A DNA stretch of 64,000 nt, from assembly GCF_900100045.1 (NCBI RefSeq), contig NZ_FNEA01000003.1:62001-126000 (forward strand), written 5' to 3'. The first letter of the stretch is position 1. Every line of letters starts with the position of its first letter. Under the pieces are notes generated by a model. That model saw nothing but the letters and a program-made list of their open reading frames with translations, had not been told where the DNA came from and made no database searches. Of this stretch, positions 16,305-25,253 are shown piece by piece. The position numbers and the translations under genes are program-made. This stretch comes from Paracoccus denitrificans (GTDB lineage: Bacteria > Pseudomonadota > Alphaproteobacteria > Rhodobacterales > Rhodobacteraceae).

Positions 16305-18425
16305 ATGCGCTTGCCTACACGACCTATCTCTTGTCCGCATACTTTCGTGATAGTCCTGACGATCAGCAGTACCTCGTTCTTTCCTGCGATGGGCCGCGCA
16401 CAAGACCAGGAGACGTCCGAGTTTCTTGGGGTTATCCAGCTCGATCCGATTACAATTGAGGGGCAGAACGATCTTATGAGTTCTTCCACTGTGCATGAGC
16501 GCGAAGATATCGAACAGGGGCGTTTGCAAAACTTCGAGGATGTTCTGCGGGCAACCCCCGGGGTTGGCGTGAACTCTTCGGGTGGGACGAACCTCTCGAC
16601 CGTCTACATTCGCGGTGTAGGGTCGATGTATCCCATGAGCCTTGATGACAGTGCGGCAACATTTACATTGGACGGCAGCCCGTTGAGTGCACGGCATATC
16701 TCGCTGGGAACGCTCGATGCGGAGCGGATCGAGATCCTGAAGGGGCCACAGGGCACGAAATCTGCTGCTGCAGCTTTGGCTGGGACCGTCAATGTCATCA
16801 CTGCAAAGCCGAGCCGTGCGTTGGAAGGGTATTTGCGTAGTGAAATGGGTCAAGAGGGGCAGTACCTTCTGGAGGGGGCCGTGGGTGGTCCGTTGTCGGA
16901 AAGCCTGAGCGGTCGGGTGGCGCTGCGTTATTCCGGCAGTGAGCATTGGGTGGAAAACAGGCAGACGGGCCAGCCGGTAAGCGATCCGAAGGAGCTTGCG
17001 TTTCGTGGCTCGCTTCTTTGGGAGGGGCAACAGGGAACATCGGCTTTGTTGACCTATGAGCATCAGAAGATCGAGGCATTGCCCAATTTGATAATGCTCA
17101 AGCCCTATAATCGTTACGGTGAGCTTGATCTAACCCCGAACCTCTATGATCAGGTCGAAAAGTCGCTTGATCGCACAGCACTTCAGGTAACCCATGATTT
17201 TGGGGAAAGCCGGATTACCTCTCTCACGTCCTACCTGACAGGAAAAAATACGGAGGTCGCGGCGTATGACCGGATCCTCTATGGCGCACTTTATGGTGCG
17301 CCGGGAGAGTTCTGGAATATCGACGAGGCGCAAGAAATGGTCTTCAATCAGGACATTCGATGGGCGTCTTCGGATGGAGCTCCGTTTGAATGGGTTCTCG
17401 GCGCCTCTTTTGAACATTTCGATGGTTCTTATGATACACCGCGCAATACATACGGGACGTCCAGCGCGACGTTCCGCGATTTCGAAAGCGAGCGCTATTC
17501 GCTTTATGGTAATGTGACCTTTCCCCTCAGCAGCGATGTGAAGCTCAGCGCTGGGTTGCGTCAAACCTGGACCCAGTCCAGTTATAACGGTGCCTATCAC
17601 GGCGGCGGTTCGGTTGTGTATGAGAACCGCTCGCGCAGTGAAGACTTTCTGACAGGGCAGCTTGGACTGTCATGGGATGTCGCGCCGGAAACCAGGCTCC
17701 ATGCAAAAATCGCACGCGGTCATGTGCCAGGGGGCTACAATATCTACGCAACCCAGCCGGCCGACAGCGAGCCCTATCGAGGCGCGACGAGCGATTCTAT
17801 TGAAGTTGGTTTCGCGACCGCTTTCGCAGACGGAGCCTTCGAGTTGAGTGGTGCGGTATTCGCCAATCGGGTCGAAGATAATCACTTGCTCAGCTATGAC
17901 TCGGCAACTTACGTCGTGAGTGCCTTGAATGCTGATACGCGGAGCCGTGGCATAGAGTTACAGGGAACTTGGTATGCAAGCCCCTCGTTTTCGATTGGTG
18001 CCGGGCTGAGTTACATTGATGCTGAAATCACCTCCAATGTGCTCGGGATCGGCGACGGGGATGTGCATTCCGGCAACAAGGTGCCGGATGTTGCGCCCTG
18101 GACCGCTCATCTCTCGGCGAATTACAGGCAGGCTGTGCCAGCTCTTCTAGGGTTTGCAAATCCTATCCTTGACGCCCGGCTTGATTATAGTTTTGTCGGG
18201 AGCCGGCCAGCCGATCCACAGAACCATTTTGATCTTAATCCCTATCATAAGCTCGATTTGCGGCTGGGGCTGACGCAAGGGCAAACTGAGTTTTATGTCG
18301 CCGCGGAGAATTTGCTGGATGAGCAGATCGAGCTTTACGGCTACTATGCACCTGGCAGCGGTACAAGTTATGGGGGGATCGCCCGTGGACGCACAGTGAC
18401 CGTTGGCGTGATGCACAGGTTCTGA
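16305..18425 (+). CDS. TonB-dependent siderophore receptor (1)
   Basis: 706 residues from ATG 16305, which begins a signal peptide ending near GRA-Q (residue 32); the frame is open further upstream to 16203. IQLDPITIEG (about 41-50) is a likely TonB-box region, followed by the plug (GRLQNFEDVLRATPGVGVNS; RIEILKGPQGT; GTVNVITAKPS) and a 22-strand barrel that ends in TVGVMHRF, a typical terminal aromatic outer-membrane signal. It would bind a ferric chelate at the cell surface. Its stop is two bases before an FptX-like MFS gene. G+C is visibly lower than in the conjugation backbone, indicating separate ancestry. Confidence 0.92.
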   Translation: MRLPTRPISCPHTFVIVLTISSTSFFPAMGRAQDQETSEFLGVIQLDPITIEGQNDLMSSSTVHEREDIEQGRLQNFEDVLRATPGVGVNSSGGTNLSTVYIRGVGSMYPMSLDDSAATFTLDGSPLSARHISLGTLDAERIEILKGPQGTKSAAAALAGTVNVITAKPSRALEGYLRSEMGQEGQYLLEGAVGGPLSESLSGRVALRYSGSEHWVENRQTGQPVSDPKELAFRGSLLWEGQQGTSALLTYEHQKIEALPNLIMLKPYNRYGELDLTPNLYDQVEKSLDRTALQVTHDFGESRITSLTSYLTGKNTEVAAYDRILYGALYGAPGEFWNIDEAQEMVFNQDIRWASSDGAPFEWVLGASFEHFDGSYDTPRNTYGTSSATFRDFESERYSLYGNVTFPLSSDVKLSAGLRQTWTQSSYNGAYHGGGSVVYENRSRSEDFLTGQLGLSWDVAPETRLHAKIARGHVPGGYNIYATQPADSEPYRGATSDSIEVGFATAFADGAFELSGAVFANRVEDNHLLSYDSATYVVSALNADTRSRGIELQGTWYASPSFSIGAGLSYIDAEITSNVLGIGDGDVHSGNKVPDVAPWTAHLSANYRQAVPALLGFANPILDARLDYSFVGSRPADPQNHFDLNPYHKLDLRLGLTQGQTEFYVAAENLLDEQIELYGYYAPGSGTSYGGIARGRTVTVGVMHRF

Positions 18426-18427
18426 AC

Positions 18428-19654
18428 ATGGCGGATGATCTGGGGTGCGAAGGCAGCGCCAATGTCTTAGGCATGCGTCAATGGGCTCTTCTCGCAAGCC
18501 TCTATTCGACGCAATATCTCGGCCTGAACTTTTTCGTGGTCGCTCTGGTGGCAATCCTCCGGAGCGAGGGAGCCGAGCTCGACACATTGGGGCTGGTCTA
18601 CATGCTCGGGTTGATCTGGCCGCTCAAACTACTCTGGGCGCCGATGATAGATCGCTTCACGATAGGTCGAGGCGGCCATTTTCGCGGCTGGCTCCTGTTG
18701 ACGCAGGGACTTTTGGTCTTGCTGTTGCTAGCAATTGGTAGGTTCGATGTGATCGACGATTTTCCGCTTGTCTATGCGCTCTGTCTTGCCGTGGCCTTAC
18801 TGGCTGCGACTCAGGACATCGCCGTGGACGGACTGGCATGCCGTCTCCTGCCGGAGACCCGTCGTGGTTTGGGGAACGGATTGCAGATCGCTGGTGGTCT
18901 AGCGGGCAATATGGTGGGCGGCGGTCTGATTCTGATGCTCTATCCTCAGATCGGTTGGGCAGGCTGTTTGACACTGCTCGCTGCCCTCACAGCCATTTCT
19001 GCGGTGCAGCTTATTGGATTCGAGGAGCCCGCCTGGCGGCGATCCGGGGATGCGACGGGTAAGCTCTATCGCAGGATGATGGTGTTCTGGTGGCAGCCAG
19101 GGCAGAGGTGCTGGTTGGGGATAATTCTGCTCGTTTCGGCATCAAGCGGAATGGCTTATGCTGTTCTGATGCCGCTTTTGGTAGATCAGGGATGGGGGCC
19201 AGCGCGAATCGGCTTAGTGGTGAATGTGCTCGGCTCCATTGCTGGCCTCGTCGCAGCCCTGATCAGTGGATGGCTGATGTACCGTTTCAGTCGTCGCGAC
19301 GCGCTGGTTCTGGGGGTGGGCTTTCAGATCATCGGGATCACTGTGCTTCTTTTGCCGGCCTGGGGTATGACCCAAGCAGCGGCGATGGGTGCGATTGTAT
19401 ATTTCCTTTGCTATAATCCGGTCTCGGTTGTGATGGCAGCCATGATGATGGACCGCGCCGCGCCGCAAAGCGCTGCCACGGATTTTACCCTGCAGTTTAC
19501 GTCCGGACAATTCGCCGCGATTGCGGCCATGTCCGCAGGTGCGCCCATGGCCGCTCATATTGGGTATGGAGGCGTTTTGGGGGTCGCTCTCGGGACCGGA
19601 TCGATGGCTTTGTTGCTGTCCGTGGGGCTCGGTCGAAGCCGAGCCGCAGGATGA
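18428..19654 (+). CDS. RhtX/FptX-type MFS siderophore importer (1)
   Basis: 408 residues, ATG 18428. About 12 membrane helices; the segment LLAATQDIAVDGLACRLLPE (residues ~117-136) is typical of the RhtX/FptX/AmpG branch of the major facilitator superfamily, whose members carry intact ferric siderophores across the inner membrane (rhizobactin 1021, pyochelin). Directly coupled to the TonB receptor, it would complete a receptor-permease route that needs no ATP. It converges with the AraC gene ending at 19675. Confidence 0.88.
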   Translation: MADDLGCEGSANVLGMRQWALLASLYSTQYLGLNFFVVALVAILRSEGAELDTLGLVYMLGLIWPLKLLWAPMIDRFTIGRGGHFRGWLLLTQGLLVLLLLAIGRFDVIDDFPLVYALCLAVALLAATQDIAVDGLACRLLPETRRGLGNGLQIAGGLAGNMVGGGLILMLYPQIGWAGCLTLLAALTAISAVQLIGFEEPAWRRSGDATGKLYRRMMVFWWQPGQRCWLGIILLVSASSGMAYAVLMPLLVDQGWGPARIGLVVNVLGSIAGLVAALISGWLMYRFSRRDALVLGVGFQIIGITVLLLPAWGMTQAAAMGAIVYFLCYNPVSVVMAAMMMDRAAPQSAATDFTLQFTSGQFAAIAAMSAGAPMAAHIGYGGVLGVALGTGSMALLLSVGLGRSRAAG

Positions 19655-19674
19655 AGCGCTGGCGCGATTCGGGC

Positions 19675-20676
19675 TTATGCGTGTTTTCCCGTATCGAGCG
19701 GGGGTTTCGACAAGCGCAGCATCTCTGAAGGTGTTTGGCCGAAGCGCCGTCGAAAGAGGGTCGTGAAATGACTCATGCTGTCATACCCAACGATCAGCGC
19801 GGCGTCCGTAACGGTGCTGTCGCCTTCAATCAAGAGCTTGCGGGCTTCGCTCAAACGGCGTTCTTGCAAAAACCCATAGACTGCATATCCGGTCTCGGCG
19901 CGAAAGCTCCGTTTCAGGCGGTTATGGGAAATGCCTGCCGCTATGGCGAGTTCGGGAACCGTCCAGCTTCGACTCAGATCGCTATCCATCAAGGCGATAA
20001 CTCTTTGTACAGCTCTTTTGTCGCGCGTGAGTATTGCCGTCGGAGCGGATTGAGCAGCAAGCGCGCGGATCGCTTGGTCGATGATGTCGAGCGATCGGGC
20101 TTCCACGGTGAGATCGGCGGTGCCGGACATGCCCGATTGGAACAATGCCTGCGCGTTGGCCATCAGACGTGGCGGCATGGGTAATATGCCGGTCCAGACC
20201 GAAGGGCTTACAGCAGTCGAATAGGGATGTGCCGAGCCAAGGGCCTCAACGGACTGCGGGCCGCCCAGAGCTCTCCACAAGGGAGGCGAAAGCCTGATGT
20301 CGATACCACGAAATCGCGAAGAGGATTTCAGCCGGTCCTGCCCGGATGCGCCTTCAGGCGCGATCATGCAGTAGAAGCCGGGGCGAAACGGGATCGGGCC
20401 GTATTGCGCGTTTCCTTCGGTGATCCAGCCGGTGCCGGTGGCTTCGAACAGAATGTTAAGTGCGACACAGGGAGCCGTATGCATCTTAGCATCTGTGTTG
20501 GCATTGATCTCCATGTCGAACAAGGAGATCGTCAGCCCCTTGCGCGCGCCGAGGATACGATAATTGCCGCTTTCCGGTACACCGCTGGGAGATGGTGTCA
20601 GCGGCTGCGGCCCCAGAACCGCCACCTCATGCGGTTCGGCATGGGCGAGTTGGCGCGTTTCAATCTGAAAGCCCAT
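19675..20676 (-). CDS. AraC-family regulator, PchR-like (2)
   Basis: 333 residues; start set at ATG 20676 because GGAGAG lies 7 bases upstream (an upstream ATG at 20739 lacks this). The C-terminus holds two HTH motifs: SWTVPELAIAAGISHNRLKR, then ARKLLIEGDSTVTDAALIVG and YDSMSHFTTLFRRRFGQTPS. N-terminal residues ~1-200 would form the effector domain, presumably for a siderophore. Divergent from the MFS-TonB-flavoprotein operon at 20799; an inverted repeat at 20701-20718 separates them. Confidence 0.88.
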   Translation of the reverse strand: MGFQIETRQLAHAEPHEVAVLGPQPLTPSPSGVPESGNYRILGARKGLTISLFDMEINANTDAKMHTAPCVALNILFEATGTGWITEGNAQYGPIPFRPGFYCMIAPEGASGQDRLKSSSRFRGIDIRLSPPLWRALGGPQSVEALGSAHPYSTAVSPSVWTGILPMPPRLMANAQALFQSGMSGTADLTVEARSLDIIDQAIRALAAQSAPTAILTRDKRAVQRVIALMDSDLSRSWTVPELAIAAGISHNRLKRSFRAETGYAVYGFLQERRLSEARKLLIEGDSTVTDAALIVGYDSMSHFTTLFRRRFGQTPSEMLRLSKPPLDTGKHA

Positions 20677-20700
20677 TCTAGTGCTCTCCGAAAATAAAAG

Positions 20701-20718
20701 TCTGATCCCATTATCAGA
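20701..20718. promoter_or_regulatory. inverted repeat in the second divergent promoter
   Basis: TCTGAT-CCCATT-ATCAGA, perfect six-base arms. It shares the CTGAT...ATCAG half-sites of the palindrome at 16198-16216 but with one base less spacing (TGA-N8-TCA). The shared half-sites at two AraC-flanked promoters suggest a common regulator. Confidence 0.45.
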
Positions 20719-20798
20719 ATACCCGATCACAATAGTCAACTTTTATATTTCGGTATACGCCCCTGAAAACACAACGAATCCAAGGTCGGTCCAAGAAC

Positions 20799-22022
20799 GT
20801 GCAAGTTTCAATATCATCAAGGCGAACTGTTTGGATGCCTGCTTTTGCTCTCGTCGGGCTCTACGCCGCGCAATCCATCACCGGCAGCATGGTCCAAAGT
20901 GCCTTGCCCGTGGTTTTACGTGACGCCGGGGTAGCGCTAGACCGGATTGGTTTGTTGTCGTTGTTGTTTTTGCCCTGGGTACTCAAGGTGTTCTGGTCCC
21001 CACTGGTTGATCGCTTTTCCACCCCGCGCCGATGGATCTTGATGTGTCAGGGCCTGTTGGCGCTGAGCTATGTAATCGGCGCGGCATTCGCGCCTACGAC
21101 GCAACTTGCGGCGCTGTTGCCAGTGGTCTTCGTGATGGCGCTTTTGGCCGCGACACAGGACATCGCGACCGATGCCGCCGGTGTGCATGCCACCACCCGC
21201 CAAACGCGATCTCTTGCCAGTGGCGCGAGCACGGTCGGGGGCTATGCCGGCTTCCTGATCGGCGGTGGCTTGTGGCTCTGGGTCTACGCTCGGGCAGGAT
21301 GGGAGCTCTCGATGGTCTTTCTAGCGGTTGCCATGCTGTTGCTTACGCTCCCGGTGCGCGCGTTACGGATCGAACGTCCTGAAGGCACGACGAAGCGGCC
21401 ATCGTTGCGCCACAGCCTCAAGAACCGGACTTTGATACGCGGGGTCGGTTTTCTTCTGCTGTGGCAAAGTGCGGTGCGGCTCGGTGCGGCGATGACCGGC
21501 CCCATGCTTGTGGATGCCGGTTTTTCGCTGGACGCGATTGGTTGGTTGCGCGGTGCGGGCGGCATGATCACCGGCCTGATAGCCGCAGTCGCCGGTATGC
21601 TTATGTGCCGACGTTTCGGCACCCGTTCCGTGCTGCTGTCGGCGGGGCTCGGTGTGGGGGCTTGTTGCGTAGGGCTTGCAATCTGGGCGGTTGCGCCCGG
21701 TGCTCTCTGGGGGCTGGCAACACTTCAGCTTAGCCTGTCTGCGCTGACGGCGATTTCCTTCGTGGCTCTTTATGCCGAGATGATGAACTGGTGTGCGCCG
21801 GACCAGGTTGCAACCGATTTTGCACTGTTGCAGAGCCTCGACGCCGGACTCGCTGTAATCATTGGGATTCTGGCCGGACAGATTGCGCAGCACTTGGGTT
21901 ATGCGCCTGTCTTCGGTGGGGCCGTGGCATTGCTTTTCTGCGCCCTGCCGCTGGTTCGGCGCTGTATGGGCAAGCCTTTGCCCCCTGAAATTTCTTTGAA
22001 CAATGTGGAGATAGCCGAATGA
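20799..22022 (+). CDS. RhtX/FptX-type MFS siderophore importer (2)
   Basis: 407 residues from a GTG at 20799; an ATG at 20835 (AAGGCG upstream) would remove 12 residues and is a real alternative. Twelve membrane helices with the family signature LLAATQDIATDAAGVHATTR. Clearly paralogous to the importer at 18428, but diverged, so the two probably serve different chelates. Its stop overlaps the next TonB receptor start by four bases (ATGA), giving the mirror arrangement (MFS then receptor) of the first pair. Confidence 0.86.
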   Translation: MQVSISSRRTVWMPAFALVGLYAAQSITGSMVQSALPVVLRDAGVALDRIGLLSLLFLPWVLKVFWSPLVDRFSTPRRWILMCQGLLALSYVIGAAFAPTTQLAALLPVVFVMALLAATQDIATDAAGVHATTRQTRSLASGASTVGGYAGFLIGGGLWLWVYARAGWELSMVFLAVAMLLLTLPVRALRIERPEGTTKRPSLRHSLKNRTLIRGVGFLLLWQSAVRLGAAMTGPMLVDAGFSLDAIGWLRGAGGMITGLIAAVAGMLMCRRFGTRSVLLSAGLGVGACCVGLAIWAVAPGALWGLATLQLSLSALTAISFVALYAEMMNWCAPDQVATDFALLQSLDAGLAVIIGILAGQIAQHLGYAPVFGGAVALLFCALPLVRRCMGKPLPPEISLNNVEIAE

Positions 22023-24007
22023 ATCGCAGCCTATTCAATACGGTCTGTGTTGCGGCGCTGACCTTTGGCGCAGCGCCTCTGACCGCTCAGGAAACCTCGA
22101 ACGACGACGTGTTCGAACTCGGAACGATCTATATCGTGGGAGCCAAGCGGCCTCAGGATGCGCTGAGCTTTCCGGGCACCGTCGCGCAAGCCGATGCGTC
22201 GGAACTGAGCGGGCGCGGGGTCCAGACGGTGGCGGATCTTGATCGTGTCTTTCCGGGGCTTGCGGTCGATACACGGTCATCCCGGGTCTATTCGAACTTC
22301 ACCCTCCGTGGCCAGTCCTCGCTGGATTATTACAGCACGTCGGTGCAGGTCTATGTCGACGGGCTGCCGCAGGATCCGGCGGTTCTTGCGCAGATGTTCC
22401 CCGGCGCTCTGGAAAGCGCTGAAGTCCTCTATGGACCGCAAGGTAGCCTCTACGGGCGTGGTGCAGTCGGTGGTGTGATCAATGTGACCACCCTGAAGCC
22501 GGGTGAGGGTGATCGCTTCTCCTATTCACTCGGCGGTTCCGAGGAAAGCTATCAGGCGCAACTGCGCGGGGAACTGCAATTGGCGGAGGGTCTCTGGGCC
22601 GACTTTTCACTGGCCCGCAACGACGTGGGGGATGACCTTCAGGTTATGGGCACGGGAGAGGATGTGGGCGGCACCGTCGAAGATCGCGCGCAGCTGCGAC
22701 TGCGTTATGCGCCCGAGGGTAGTCCGCTCGACATCACATTCAGTGCAGCGTGCAACGAAGTGGAGTCCAGCGAGGAACAGTTCGTCATGGGCACGGCGCT
22801 GGCGGCCCGACAAGCGGTGCCGTTTCCTTCGAAATATTCGCATGATACCAATAGCTTCGGTCTCACGGTTGATTACGATCTCGGCTGGGCGACATTTTCC
22901 TCGCTCACGGGTTACCAGGACCGGTTCCTCGATCGGACGATTTTTGGCTCATACACCCCGGAATGGCAGGAAACCCTGACGCAGGAATTCCGGCTTTCCT
23001 CCGCGACAGGTGGACCTGTCGAGTATGTGGCGGGCTTGTTCTATTCGAATTCCGAATTCCGCCGTGAAGCCTACGGTTCGACGACGACGCAGAAGACCGA
23101 AAGCTATGCAGCCTTCGGGGATCTGACCTGGCATGCCACGGACCGGTTGGATGTTGTTGCCGGGGCACGCTGGGATTTTGAGACCACCGATGCAACCGCG
23201 ACTGGCGTAGTCACCATGCGGGGCAGCGATGATTGGAACGCGTTTTCTCCGAAGCTCGGGCTGAGTTATTCAATTACACCGGAGTGGCAGGCGTACGGGA
23301 TCGTGAGCAGTGGATTTAAGGCGGGCGGGTTTACGCGCACGCTGACCCCTGCGAATATCGCATATACCTATGACCCCGCGACGACTTGGAACGGCGAGGC
23401 GGGCCTGAAGTACCGGTCGAACAATGGCACGATCGAAGCCTCCGTCGCAGCCTATTACAGCGTGACGGAAGACTACCAGATGTTCGTGGGTACGGCCCCG
23501 GCGCAATACCTTCAAAACGTGGGCGAGGTGACAGCCAAGGGTATTGATGCGACCCTACGGATCAACCAGGGGCCTTGGGGGCTGAGCGGTGGCGCTACGT
23601 GGGGAGAGTCGCGTTTTACCGATTATGACAGCAGTGCGACGCCGGGTCTTTCCTATCAGGGGAATGATGTTCCCTATGCGCCGGAGTTTACGGCGCGGCT
23701 GGCGGTCGATTACACGCATGAACTGGGGGCAGGGCGTGGCCGTCTGATCCCTCGGTTGGGGCTCAGCTATCAGGGAGATATCTGGTTCGACGAGGCCAAC
23801 AGTATCGGTCAGGACGGGTATTGGCTGGTTGATGCCGGGCTCGCCTGGGAAATGAGCAACGGTGCTGTTCTGGATCTCTATGCCACGAACCTGACGGACG
23901 AGACCTATGCCTCCTATGGCTTTGACGCCAGCAGCTACGGGTTGGGCGATGTGTATCAGCTCGGACGCGGGCGCGAGATCGGTATCCGCTTGACCCAGAG
24001 GTTCTGA
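22019..24007 (+). CDS. TonB-dependent siderophore receptor (2)
   Basis: 662 residues, ATG 22019. Signal peptide residues 1-24 (MNRSLFNTVCVAALTFGAAP, cleavage near LTA-Q). FELGTIYIVGA near residues 34-44 is the likely TonB box; the plug includes GRGVQTVADLDRVFPGLAVD and VLYGPQGSLYGRGAVGGVIN; the barrel ends IGIRLTQRF. It would import a ferric siderophore for the MFS encoded immediately upstream. The flavoprotein gene starts three bases after its stop, so uptake and a cytoplasmic monooxygenase are made from one transcript. Confidence 0.92.
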   Translation: MNRSLFNTVCVAALTFGAAPLTAQETSNDDVFELGTIYIVGAKRPQDALSFPGTVAQADASELSGRGVQTVADLDRVFPGLAVDTRSSRVYSNFTLRGQSSLDYYSTSVQVYVDGLPQDPAVLAQMFPGALESAEVLYGPQGSLYGRGAVGGVINVTTLKPGEGDRFSYSLGGSEESYQAQLRGELQLAEGLWADFSLARNDVGDDLQVMGTGEDVGGTVEDRAQLRLRYAPEGSPLDITFSAACNEVESSEEQFVMGTALAARQAVPFPSKYSHDTNSFGLTVDYDLGWATFSSLTGYQDRFLDRTIFGSYTPEWQETLTQEFRLSSATGGPVEYVAGLFYSNSEFRREAYGSTTTQKTESYAAFGDLTWHATDRLDVVAGARWDFETTDATATGVVTMRGSDDWNAFSPKLGLSYSITPEWQAYGIVSSGFKAGGFTRTLTPANIAYTYDPATTWNGEAGLKYRSNNGTIEASVAAYYSVTEDYQMFVGTAPAQYLQNVGEVTAKGIDATLRINQGPWGLSGGATWGESRFTDYDSSATPGLSYQGNDVPYAPEFTARLAVDYTHELGAGRGRLIPRLGLSYQGDIWFDEANSIGQDGYWLVDAGLAWEMSNGAVLDLYATNLTDETYASYGFDASSYGLGDVYQLGRGREIGIRLTQRF

Positions 24008-24010
24008 GCA

Positions 24011-25171
24011 ATGCGTGTCCTCGTTCAGGGTGCCGGGCCGGCAGGGGTGGCGCTCGCCCTTGCTCTCCGAAGGCATGGGATTGTAACGCACCTTGTCGAC
24101 AGAGCCTCGGCGGATCGGCGCGACGGTTTCGCGGTGGGGCTTCACGGCAGCGGCCACCGCGCGGTGGAACAGTTGGGGCTGCTGCCTGCCTTGCAGGCGC
24201 AGGCCGTGCCTCTTGGCGAGGCGCGCTATCTCTATGCCGATGGACGTGAGCACTTTCGCTATGACTATCGCCGGATCGCGTCAGCGATGAACGGGCGAAT
24301 GCTGATGATTATGCGCGATGCTTTGCAGGACGTGCTGATCGGGACGGCGAAGGACATCGACATCCGCTTCCAGCTCAGTGTGAGTGCGTTGGAGCAGGAT
24401 GCTGGCGGTGTTTCCGTTGCGCTCAGCGATGGCAGCGAAGAGCGATACGATGCAGTCATCGGCGCGGATGGCTATCGCTCCGGCGTGCGGCGGCTGGTCT
24501 TCGGTGATAGCGCCGATCCTGTCCGCAACCTTGGCTATCGGATTGCCGCCTGGCATTGCCGCCCAACCAAACCGCTGAAGGCATCGGTGGTCGGGATGGC
24601 GGATGTCGATCGCCACGCCACGCTCTACGCCCTTCCGAACGGCGAGGCGGCCACGCTGTTCTGCTGGCGCGATACGGACGAACAGCGGTTGAACGCTGCG
24701 GAACGGCAAAAGCGGATATTTGAGGTGTTCGGCGGCTGGGCCGAACCGGTCGCCAGCGCTTTGGGCGACTGTGCCTATTGGGAAGGCTGTTTTGTCGATA
24801 CCGTGTCCCAGATCGAAATGCCGTGCTGGTCGAAAGGGCGGGTGGCACTGTTGGGGGATGCGGCTTGGTGCCCGACGTTCCTGTCCGGACAGGGTACCTC
24901 GCTGGCGGTGGCCGGGGCTGTGGTGCTGGCAGAAGAGCTCGCCGACCAAGCGCCCCAGATTGCATTTGCATCCTACGAACGCCGACTGCGTCCGGCTGTG
25001 ACCAGGGTTCAGGCCGGTTCCCGGCGTATTGCTGGACAATATGTGCCAACCAGTGAGCGTTCCATGCGGCTGCAGGGCTGGCTGGCACCGGCGCTGTTTT
25101 CCAGGCTGCTGCTTCCCATCGTTGCGCGACGGATGGCACTCGCACAGATCGAATTTGATACATTCGTATAA
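24011..25171 (+). CDS. class A FAD-dependent monooxygenase, copy 2
   Basis: 386 residues, ATG 24011. GAGPAGVALALALRRHGIVT (residues ~7-26) is the FAD-binding motif; GADGYRSGVRR (~150-160) the ADG motif; ALLGDAAWCPTFLSGQGTSL (~278-297) the GD motif. The family resembles TetX/PHBH-like hydroxylases acting on aromatic or polyketide molecules. It is the third gene of the MFS-TonB-flavoprotein operon, which implies it acts on the imported ligand, perhaps opening or hydroxylating the chelator so that iron is released. It differs strongly from the flavoprotein at 12968. Confidence 0.87.
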   Translation: MRVLVQGAGPAGVALALALRRHGIVTHLVDRASADRRDGFAVGLHGSGHRAVEQLGLLPALQAQAVPLGEARYLYADGREHFRYDYRRIASAMNGRMLMIMRDALQDVLIGTAKDIDIRFQLSVSALEQDAGGVSVALSDGSEERYDAVIGADGYRSGVRRLVFGDSADPVRNLGYRIAAWHCRPTKPLKASVVGMADVDRHATLYALPNGEAATLFCWRDTDEQRLNAAERQKRIFEVFGGWAEPVASALGDCAYWEGCFVDTVSQIEMPCWSKGRVALLGDAAWCPTFLSGQGTSLAVAGAVVLAEELADQAPQIAFASYERRLRPAVTRVQAGSRRIAGQYVPTSERSMRLQGWLAPALFSRLLLPIVARRMALAQIEFDTFV

Positions 25172-25253
25172 ATTGAAACATAGTGTTGCAAAATAGTTTG
25201 CGTACCGCTACTGATTGTTTTCGACTCATTCACTCAGTTATTGGGGGCGCCGG

